Below, in pieces: positions 1 to 6,243 of a DNA stretch of 10,583 bases; position 1 is the first letter of the stretch; every line of letters starts with the position of its first letter. The position numbers and the translations under genes are program-made. Below the pieces are notes generated by a model, which was not told the origin of the DNA, searched no databases, and saw only the letters and a list, made by a program, of their open reading frames with translations. This DNA comes from a bacterium. GTDB lineage: Bacteria > Krumholzibacteriota > Krumholzibacteriia > LZORAL124-64-63. Where the stretch lies: NCBI GenBank assembly GCA_018652925.1, contig JABIBH010000330.1:1-10583 (forward strand), written 5' to 3'.

Positions 1-2625
1 GCCATCAACCAGTCCACCATACTTATCGTACAAAAACAACCTGCCATCACTGCTTGTAAATAATACAAATTCATTTCCAGCGAGATCAGTAAAAACCAAA
101 GGAGTTGGAGAATTATCAAAATCAGTTGCAGTTATTGCTGCTCTTGGACGAGCTGGCCATCCCACCTGATAGTGACCGCTCTGTCCTGTCGATGCAAAAA
201 CATCATTACTTGCAAAGAACAAACCTGGAGCAATTGCTGAGGCAACATCAACCCTGTTATTCCAGAGAGCAACTTCCTGGAGATTATCTTTAAAGACAGT
301 AGCCATTGCTCCCTGGTCAAGTGGGATAAACAGCTGGTCACTCTTGCAATACATCTGGAAACCAGAAACTTCTGCGGGCAAATCAAGTATATAGTTTTCT
401 TCAGGTCTACAAATTAACACTGAGCTTCCAGTTTCCTCATCAGAGATCGGCAAAACAATGTAATCATCCCAAAGGACTGGCGGAACATCTGTAACAACAC
501 CAGCCGGCATCACCATCGACCATAAACTTTCGCCATCGTCCCCTAGTATCAATACCTGATAATCATCTGATAATTCCCGATATTCAACAACAATAATTGA
601 ACCATCATCAGTTAACATTGGAGGCAATGGACAGTCATCAGCTTCATATAAAAGTGTCCATACACCTTCTCTATCAAAGGCAAACACACCCACATTTGAT
701 GACAATACAATCTCCGAATATCCATCATTATTAAAATCACCAGCTGCTGGAGATCCCGACCAGGCAACCTCTTCATCGTTGACATCGTCAACAGTTACGG
801 TGAAATATTCAGAGCCGTCAGCATTGAATGCATACACAGTACTGCCAGCAGTAGCTACTATTTCAAGAGTTCCATTATTATCAAGATCCACTGCAAGCAG
901 ATGACAGCCAGACAAATCAATTCCTGGCATTTGTATATCATTTATTAATTCGATTGGAGAATCTGTACTGACAATTGAGCAATTAAATGTCATCGAATCA
1001 GCCAGAGCAGAAATATCGTCAATTACAATTCCGGTTCTAACTCCCCCGGCGGTATCTGTATTGGGAAGAGTTTCCGGCGTAAACGAGGAATAGTCTTCCT
1101 GACGGTAACTGTCATAATCACCACCCAGAACATAGATTCCTCGCATGGCATCCAAATCCTGAATCCCGTCAGCCTCTTCCAGGTCAACTGCTTTACGCTG
1201 GGAATCACCATTGAAAGCACTACTGTCAGACTGAATAATATTGTTTATCACCCATTCATCGATATGCCAAATATAGATTCCACTGCCTGCGCCCTTTACT
1301 CCTTCAGGTCTTCCAGTATTATCACTCATAAAGAAATCGAATTCACTGCCAACCAGTGTTTCTATTGAATCTTCAGTAGCATCGAAAAAGCTGAGCCCCC
1401 AGACAGGGAGACCGCCGGGCTCGCTTACATCGTAAAAATCGGGAATGCCATTGCTGTTTTTGTCATCGCCAAATGAGAAAATGCCATTGTCATCAGGATC
1501 TTGCAATCGATATTCCAATAAAAAATATTCGCTACTTGAGATCTCGACTCTGGCACAGGTATTAACTCCTGGATGCTCTGCTGGGAATAGATAAAACAGC
1601 TCTTCAACTTGATTTGGGAGAACGGTGTAAGGTTCAAGCCAACCCATAAGAACTTTATTGTAAGCACACGGATGAGAAGGAATCAAACCGCCACCTAAAA
1701 ACAATCCATACCCCATTAAACCGAAATTGCCAATCCCTGCACTGTCAGGGCTGCCTCCAGGAGTTGGATCAAATAAGGGAAGCATTCCCAGTCTTTGCCC
1801 AACCACAAAGCAATAAACGCCAAGTGATCCCGTTGGACCACCATATGGGTGATCAAAATCCTGAAACTCATATTCAGGTAGAACTAATACCTTGTTAACT
1901 ATTGCATCGTCAGCTGTTTCAATCCAAGGTTGAGTTAAGACTGTATCATCATAAGCTTCTTCAAAATCAGCTTCACCAAGATAGCTGCTATGAATCTGTT
2001 CAGGCGAATCTCCATTCACATCGGTTTCTTCACCAGCATCAGCATGCACCAGAATTACTGTGTCGTAATTTGAAAAATCAACATATTGATCCAGAATCTC
2101 AACTGCGTGTTGCGCCAGAATAAATCGTTGTTCTCCTTCATCCGGGTGATTACCATACCATGCCATGTTATTTGGTAGAGTTGCTACAGTCCCGCAGACA
2201 TCATAATCCAGAGTAAATTTATTTCCACTGACTTCATCAAAATATGTCGCAACATTAGCAAATTGGTTTTCATAGTATAAAGAGTCATGAGCAGTATAAT
2301 AAAAATCACCATAAGGATTTAGCAGAAGGTCCTGATCCATTTCATCCCATTGGCCATAAAATTTATAGTCTTGAAAATCACAAATCAAAATAATTGCATG
2401 GAGAGAATCAGGAGCACTACGTCCATTCAATCTCTGTTGCTGAACAACTGAAGATTTAATCTGCCAAAGTTTTTTACCAATATCAACTTTTGCAGAGAGT
2501 TCAATTCTATCTACTGACTTATTTAAAAGATCGCCTGGACTGACAATCTGAGCTGATATTACAGGTTTAACCATAACAGCCAACAAAATTACATATACCG
2601 ATAAAGTGAGGAACTTCCTCAACAT
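1..2625 (-). CDS. Secreted M6 peptidase-like protein with FG-GAP-type repeats, catalytically degenerate (3' end off the left edge)
   Basis: The frame is open for 875 codons from the ATG at 2625 to base 1 with no stop, so the C-terminus lies outside the window. A GGAAGG ribosome site at 2633-2638 sits 7 nt before the ATG. Residues 1-25 form a signal peptide ending VISA. Residues 75-550 resemble the immune-inhibitor-A (M6) fold: an early LICDF strand, VDFSNYDTVILVHADAG at 182-198, SAGIGNFGLMGYG at 295-307, and WHIDE at 453-457. The zinc site is lost: where the family has HEFGHxLG, residues 273-280 read FVVGQRLG. A Ca-binding-like DKNSNGIPD lies at 388-396. FG-GAP/VCBS-like units with DLDNNG (580) and DFNNDG (630) follow, with a weaker one near 840. 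The protein is probably exported and may bind rather than cleave. M6-family membership is quite secure; the lack of activity is inferred from the missing motif. Confidence 0.88.
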   Translation of the reverse strand, partial: MLRKFLTLSVYVILLAVMVKPVISAQIVSPGDLLNKSVDRIELSAKVDIGKKLWQIKSSVVQQQRLNGRSAPDSLHAIILICDFQDYKFYGQWDEMDQDLLLNPYGDFYYTAHDSLYYENQFANVATYFDEVSGNKFTLDYDVCGTVATLPNNMAWYGNHPDEGEQRFILAQHAVEILDQYVDFSNYDTVILVHADAGEETDVNGDSPEQIHSSYLGEADFEEAYDDTVLTQPWIETADDAIVNKVLVLPEYEFQDFDHPYGGPTGSLGVYCFVVGQRLGMLPLFDPTPGGSPDSAGIGNFGLMGYGLFLGGGLIPSHPCAYNKVLMGWLEPYTVLPNQVEELFYLFPAEHPGVNTCARVEISSSEYFLLEYRLQDPDDNGIFSFGDDKNSNGIPDFYDVSEPGGLPVWGLSFFDATEDSIETLVGSEFDFFMSDNTGRPEGVKGAGSGIYIWHIDEWVINNIIQSDSSAFNGDSQRKAVDLEEADGIQDLDAMRGIYVLGGDYDSYRQEDYSSFTPETLPNTDTAGGVRTGIVIDDISALADSMTFNCSIVSTDSPIELINDIQMPGIDLSGCHLLAVDLDNNGTLEIVATAGSTVYAFNADGSEYFTVTVDDVNDEEVAWSGSPAAGDFNNDGYSEIVLSSNVGVFAFDREGVWTLLYEADDCPLPPMLTDDGSIIVVEYRELSDDYQVLILGDDGESLWSMVMPAGVVTDVPPVLWDDYIVLPISDEETGSSVLICRPEENYILDLPAEVSGFQMYCKSDQLFIPLDQGAMATVFKDNLQEVALWNNRVDVASAIAPGLFFASNDVFASTGQSGHYQVGWPARPRAAITATDFDNSPTPLVFTDLAGNEFVLFTSSDGRLFLYDKYGGLVDG

Positions 2626-2897
2626 GGTGTAGCCTTCCAAAAAAAAACTGTGTCACAACAGAATGGGAATTATAGGCCTGTAGGCTAATGTCGTCAATTA
2701 AATGGCTTCAGGGCCAGAGATCCAGATTGCGCCCCTGAGTTGCAATCTAGAATCCGACCCATCTGCCTCATTCGTTGGTAACTAACCGGCCAACCTGCTT
2801 TAACTGAAATCTCAGGCGCCAACCTTTTCAAGATTCCTGCTTCCACTTGCCACCCGGTCACAATGGGGGGAAAGTTATACCAACGACAGGCACTACC
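2626..2897. other. Intergenic region between the DUF4384-like gene and the M6-like gene
   Basis: This 272-bp gap shows no credible gene on either strand. It holds the promoter of the M6-like gene. A 7-bp inverted repeat (AGATTGC 2724-2730 / GCAATCT 2742-2748, 11-nt loop) has no T-run on either side, so I do not call it a terminator. No convincing terminator for the operon upstream was found, so some read-through into the M6-like gene is possible. Confidence 0.6.
2669..2697 (-). promoter_or_regulatory. Sigma70-type promoter for the M6-like gene
   Basis: On the minus strand, TTGACG (2692-2697) is followed by exactly 17 nt and a perfect TATAAT (2669-2674). Transcription would start near 2662 and leave a leader of about 37 nt before the ATG at 2625. 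The match is 5/6 at -35 and 6/6 at -10 with optimal spacing. This suggests housekeeping expression, unlike the sigma54 promoter of the operon upstream. Confidence 0.72.
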
Positions 2898-4559
2898 TTA
2901 GCGGCGTGACCTGTTTCCAGTCCGGCTCCCACTGTCGCTGGATTTACCCGACGACTTACTATGGGATGAGCTCCCGGACTTACTGGAACTGTTATTTTTT
3001 GCAGAGCTGGACTTACTTCTTGAAGTATTGGAACTGCTCTTTTTCACTGTGCTAGACTTACTTCTTGAAGTATTGGAGCTGCTTTTTTTAACTGTGCTTT
3101 CCGAAGATTTTTTCGGTTTGCTGCTACTCTTGACACTTGAGCTGCGAGTAGTTGATGGTTTTGATCTCGCTTTAGGTTTCTGCTTTGTGCTATTGCCAGT
3201 CCAAATCCTGTCTCCACGAGTTCTGGGCTCTAAAGGTTTAACAACAGGTCTTTCACTGTTTCTTGTACCAGAGTCGGGTCGAATGTAGCGTTGTTCGGTA
3301 TTATTGTTAGTACGAATCCCGCCACTGTTTCCACGAACTTTGATTGCAGCTCCAGATGTAGTTTGAATTCTATCTGGAACTCTTATTCCAGGCGTTGAAG
3401 CTGCTCCATTTTGACTCCGTACGATTGGTGTATAGGAATGGAGACTACGCCCAGTATTTTTATATCCCAGTTTTGTGCCTCTGGTTTGTACTGTTTTAGA
3501 TTGAGCCAACTTGCGCTCCATCTTGTCTTTCATTGTTTTGGATGGGCGCCCATCTTTCATCATTTTCTTCGGTATCCTACTTAGTCTATCGGCAGTAGTT
3601 TTGCTGTATCTTGTAGATTTGCTAATTGGCCGATAACGTCTGTCTGCTTCTTTATAGCGGACATAAGCTCCGCCGTTCCAATATGGGGAATAGTTCCATG
3701 CATAATAATCCCAACCCCAGGCATAGCCAGACGATGGCCAGTAATACCAAGGATTGTACCAATAGTTAACCCATGGCCTTGATGTCCAAGGATCGACATA
3801 ATAATAAACTGGATAGTAATAAGCTGGATAGAATCCATAGCTGACGTACCAGTCATTGTCCCAACCATAATCGTAGTGAACATTAATTTGGCAATTGTCT
3901 CTATAAGGATGGTATTGGTTCACATCATGACACTGAGTACATAGATATCGAGGATGCTCTACTTCCCTGCCCACATAGTAACTTGTATAATTTGTTACGA
4001 TGTAATCTTCAGGATCTTCAAGACCAGTTACAGCAAAGTTGACCTCATTGATTGCCAGAAATGGATCACCAGCAACATAATAGTCCCACTGGATATCCAA
4101 GTTTTCATGATGGAAATCAACCTGGAGCTCTCGCAAATCAAAAGGATAAGCAGACAGGATTGCCTCAATATACTCTACACCATTTTCGCTACCAGCCCTG
4201 ATTCTGGGAGCTCCCGGCGCAGGAAGATTATAAGTATGTCCTGAATAAATAGAACCATCATCGAACCTGCTTCGAGGCCATAATATTGTAACCTCTCCCT
4301 CGCTATCTATCCTATAGACGACAACATAGGCATCTTGATTAGTTTCAAAATGAGCTCTTACATTTTCACCTTTGCTGTAAACATCATCCTGTTCATCGTG
4401 CCAGACATTAACACGCATTGAAACATCTGAATATCCACTCCATGCATTCTCAGCAAGCAGAGTAGCTGAACAAACAGCCAGTAGAATAATTACCAACAAG
4501 GCCATCAACCCATAATAAGTACCGGTTTGAGTATTGCTTGTTGCATTAACCTGTTTCAT
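2898..4559 (-). CDS. DUF4384-like exported protein with CxxCH motif, aromatic-rich middle and basic Ser-rich tail
   Basis: The product is 553 aa. The ATG at 4559 has a strong AGGAGGTG site (4564-4571). A hydrophobic segment at 17-36 looks like a signal peptide or N-terminal anchor. Residues 45-180 resemble DUF4384-type domains found in envelope proteins: a strand ending DAYVVVYRIDSEGEVTILWP, a DDGSIYSGHTYNLP stretch, then a second beta-rich part. A single CTQCH (207-211) matches a c-type heme motif and is followed by another Cys at 223. Residues 224-296 are extremely rich in Tyr, Trp and Pro. From about 300 the chain is basic and low in complexity, and from 465 almost only Ser, Lys, Arg, Thr and Asn, including a 15-residue tandem repeat. 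It starts 24 bp after the lipoprotein gene and is probably cotranscribed with it. The tail could bind anionic polymers (inference). Domain assignment is moderate and function unknown. Confidence 0.82.
   Translation of the reverse strand: MKQVNATSNTQTGTYYGLMALLVIILLAVCSATLLAENAWSGYSDVSMRVNVWHDEQDDVYSKGENVRAHFETNQDAYVVVYRIDSEGEVTILWPRSRFDDGSIYSGHTYNLPAPGAPRIRAGSENGVEYIEAILSAYPFDLRELQVDFHHENLDIQWDYYVAGDPFLAINEVNFAVTGLEDPEDYIVTNYTSYYVGREVEHPRYLCTQCHDVNQYHPYRDNCQINVHYDYGWDNDWYVSYGFYPAYYYPVYYYVDPWTSRPWVNYWYNPWYYWPSSGYAWGWDYYAWNYSPYWNGGAYVRYKEADRRYRPISKSTRYSKTTADRLSRIPKKMMKDGRPSKTMKDKMERKLAQSKTVQTRGTKLGYKNTGRSLHSYTPIVRSQNGAASTPGIRVPDRIQTTSGAAIKVRGNSGGIRTNNNTEQRYIRPDSGTRNSERPVVKPLEPRTRGDRIWTGNSTKQKPKARSKPSTTRSSSVKSSSKPKKSSESTVKKSSSNTSRSKSSTVKKSSSNTSRSKSSSAKNNSSSKSGSSSHSKSSGKSSDSGSRTGNRSRR
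3011..3100 (-). repeat. Two tandem 45-bp units in the Ser/Lys-rich tail
   Basis: Units 3011-3055 and 3056-3100 are identical at about 40 of 45 positions and stay in frame. Each encodes 15 residues of the type STVKKSSSNTSRSKS in the DUF4384-like protein. The near-identity at DNA level suggests a recent in-frame duplication in a low-complexity tail that may vary in length. Confidence 0.85.
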
Positions 4560-4583
4560 GAGACACCTCCTAAGTTGAGTCGG

Positions 4584-5495
4584 TTAAAACCGAACAACAT
4601 CTGTTTTCCTGTTTCCAGAATTTTGGCTATCAGGAGTTGATAATTCCGGATTATTTGGATCAATCTGATACGCCCAGTCTATTTCTACATACGACGATGT
4701 AATGTCGTAAACCCAGAATTTAGCAAAATGAAGTTCCATTGTTAGTGGTTCAACAATTCTTAATATGTATGAATGACCCTCTATTAGCTCACAAACGCCA
4801 GTATTCGAGTACCCATCGGATGGGGCCCAATCGACCCAGAGTAAATCTATTAAACCATAATCCTGAATCAGGACACCAGGCCTTGCTACATGCACAAATG
4901 GAATATTTTCATCATATTCTACGAAAATATCAGCGAACTGCGAGTCCCAGTCGATTACATTTCCACCAAGAGAGCTGAAGTCATAACCATCTAGATCGAA
5001 CATCTTAACTTCTATGCCCTCTGGTCTTGGCGTGTCGCCTACCAGCTCAAAACTCAAAGCACTCGGGTTTCCTGCAGCATCAAATGCAGAGACTGCGTAA
5101 TAATAAGTCTCTCCATTTGTTACATCGTAATCATCGAACCAATGTACTAATGAACTACTGTCATAGTTTTCATCCCACGCAACTTCAGCAATGAGACAAT
5201 ACGGGCCAACTTCTGGAGAATCTCCAGGTAGCTCAGGGCAGAATCGGTAAATAAGATAGCCAACAAGATCATCGACCTCATCGTAATAGATATCATTCCA
5301 GTAAACTGTTACTACTTGATCACCTGTTACACTAAAAACACCATTTGGAACTGCTGGTGGAGTTACATCAACTGCTGGTGGAGTTACATCAACTGCAACA
5401 ACTTCTTCCTCACAACCCGAAATTGTAGCAAGCAGCATAATAAACAATGCAGCAACGGCAATAACTGATTTTAAAGAGATTAATTTTGTATTCAT
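4584..5495 (-). CDS. Outer-membrane-type lipoprotein with a fibronectin type III domain
   Basis: The product is 303 aa. I start it at the ATG at 5495: it follows a GGAGG site by 5-6 nt, gives a clean signal peptide, and lies downstream of the sigma54 promoter. A longer reading to 5549 would overlap that promoter. The lipobox TISGC puts the lipidated Cys at residue 28, followed by an acidic EEE. Residues 35-49 are a linker with DVTPPAV twice. Residues 50-158 look like an FnIII domain (VTVYWND, VGYLIYR, NGETYYYAVSAFDAAGNPS). Residues 160-282 form a second beta-rich domain ending near DWAYQIDPNNPEL, which I cannot name. No catalytic motif is visible, so a binding or scaffold role in the envelope is likely. 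It is the first gene of the presumed operon with the DUF4384-like gene. Confidence 0.88.
   Translation of the reverse strand: MNTKLISLKSVIAVAALFIMLLATISGCEEEVVAVDVTPPAVDVTPPAVPNGVFSVTGDQVVTVYWNDIYYDEVDDLVGYLIYRFCPELPGDSPEVGPYCLIAEVAWDENYDSSSLVHWFDDYDVTNGETYYYAVSAFDAAGNPSALSFELVGDTPRPEGIEVKMFDLDGYDFSSLGGNVIDWDSQFADIFVEYDENIPFVHVARPGVLIQDYGLIDLLWVDWAPSDGYSNTGVCELIEGHSYILRIVEPLTMELHFAKFWVYDITSSYVEIDWAYQIDPNNPELSTPDSQNSGNRKTDVVRF
5349..5390 (-). repeat. Perfect 21-bp tandem duplication in the lipoprotein linker
   Basis: The 21-bp unit at 5349-5369 is repeated exactly at 5370-5390, and the first 6 bases recur at 5391-5396. It encodes DVTPPAV twice, just after the lipidated N-terminus. Perfect identity points to recent slippage or expansion that sets linker length between the membrane anchor and the FnIII domain. 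Confidence 0.92.
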
Positions 5496-5500
5496 GGGCA

Positions 5501-5506
5501 TCCTCC
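5501..5506 (-). promoter_or_regulatory. Ribosome binding site deciding the lipoprotein start
   Basis: GGAGGA on the minus strand lies 5 nt before the ATG at 5495. It selects this ATG over an upstream in-frame start at 5549, which would lie inside the sigma54 promoter and has no such site. Confidence 0.8.
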
Positions 5507-5530
5507 AGTTCAAAAGTCTACACACATAAT

Positions 5531-5546
5531 TGCATCTATTGTGCCA
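5531..5546 (-). promoter_or_regulatory. Sigma54 (RpoN) -24/-12 promoter of the lipoprotein operon
   Basis: The minus strand reads TGGCAC-AATAG-ATGCA. Against the consensus TGGCACGNNNNTTGCA, all fixed positions match except two (A for G after TGGCAC, A for the first T of TTGC). The invariant GG and GC are present with correct spacing. Transcription would begin near 5520, about 25 nt before the ATG at 5495, which leaves just enough leader for the GGAGGA site. A sigma54 promoter needs an enhancer-binding activator, and two are encoded upstream in this window. Confidence 0.8.
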
Positions 5547-5707
5547 CAAATATTTATTGCCTCCTATATTTCTGCAAAAGTATATCTCACCAAGTTATCT
5601 AGTTGATTTTATTATAGTTGCACAGGTCGGACAAGTACTTACTTATTTGGCATTCATACTAATAGTCAAATGATTGGGAATACACATTGTCTACAACTAA
5701 GATATCT

Positions 5708-5725
5708 TGTCCACTGAATTGGACA
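5708..5725. promoter_or_regulatory. Perfect dyad TGTCCA-N6-TGGACA, candidate activator binding site
   Basis: Perfect 6-bp arms (5708-5713 and 5720-5725) flank a 6-bp AT-leaning centre. The 18-bp layout is typical of sites bound by Fis-type HTH dimers of sigma54 activators. It lies about 195 bp upstream of the predicted sigma54 start, within the usual enhancer range. A weaker half-site (TGTCC on the minus strand) lies at 5629-5633. The activator that binds it is inferred, not shown. Confidence 0.5.
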
Positions 5726-5733
5726 CTTTTATA

Positions 5734-5805
5734 CAAAAACAAAGAGCTGACAACCCAAAGGTTACGGTTGATGTCTCGCCAAACATCAATACCTGTCAGC
5801 TCTTT
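5734..5805 (-). terminator. Large hairpin with T-run, intrinsic terminator on the minus strand
   Basis: A perfect 12-bp outer stem (AAAGAGCTGACA at 5794-5805 and TGTCAGCTCTTT at 5741-5752, as read on the minus strand) encloses a second 7-bp stem (TTGATGT/ACATCAA, 5768-5774 and 5783-5789) with an 8-nt loop. The outer stem is followed on the minus strand by GTTTTTGT (5740-5733). The geometry suits factor-independent termination of transcripts coming from the TPR-GAF activator gene, about 440 bp upstream. It lies just before the dyad and so would insulate the sigma54 promoter. The nested stem is longer than a plain terminator needs, so a structured RNA is an alternative. Confidence 0.62.
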
Positions 5806-6243
5806 TATTAAATTGTTCTTCGATTCTGGGGTTAAGATCTGTAAGCCTTTACCTGCGTCAATCCATGTACAACCAAACCCCACATCTGAATAGTACTTCA
5901 ATCAAACTGACTCAGGAAAGTGCTTCATCTTCGCCGGTTGATGTTTAATAAACCTCAACCCCAAATTCGTTATTTGCAGTCTCAGTTGTTCCCTACAACC
6001 CACTACATACCACGCTACTTTGCATGAAATATGCCTATTATCAATATATTGGTTATTAGCTTAACATGCTTAATATCAACAAGTTAACCGATACCTAAAT
6101 ATTGCAAAAAGCTATTGTAGCCAAACATCTATTAATATTATTTATATAGCAAGTGAAGTTGGACCTATCTTGCAGTAACTAATGCAGTTACGACTATTAA
6201 CTTTATTAACAATTATTCAGGGGGATTTAACAAAAATTTATAA
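5806..6243. other. Gene-poor region downstream of the TPR-GAF activator gene
   Basis: No credible gene is seen on either strand. The minus-strand frame at 5659-5901 begins at TTG directly after a stop, has no ribosome site and spans the terminator hairpin. The stretch is AT-rich. A 6-bp inverted repeat (GTAACT 6175-6180 / AGTTAC 6186-6191, 5-nt loop) lies about 55 bp past the activator stop but has no T-run. An imperfect dyad with GGTTA/TAACC ends spans 6051-6089. It may be a long 3' untranslated region, an unrecognised RNA, or the remains of a lost gene. Confidence 0.5.

Noticed and set aside
2724..2748. 7-bp inverted repeat as terminator of the lipoprotein/DUF4384 operon
   Set aside because: It has an 11-nt loop, no T-run on either side, and lies about 150 bp past the stop codon.
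3028..3288. 86-aa Leu-rich plus-strand frame
   Set aside because: It is the complement of the Ser/Lys codons of the DUF4384-like tail, a compositional artefact.
3928..3942. Reading the CTQCH protein as a c-type cytochrome
   Set aside because: There is one motif only, no distal Met or His context can be judged, and the rest of the chain is not cytochrome-like. It is kept as an observation, not a call.
5659..5901. Possible 80-aa minus-strand protein, and a plus-strand frame at 5687-5893, in the control region
   Set aside because: The minus frame starts at TTG directly after a stop, has no ribosome site, and runs through the terminator hairpin and the dyad. The product resembles nothing I recognise. 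The plus frame is its mirror.
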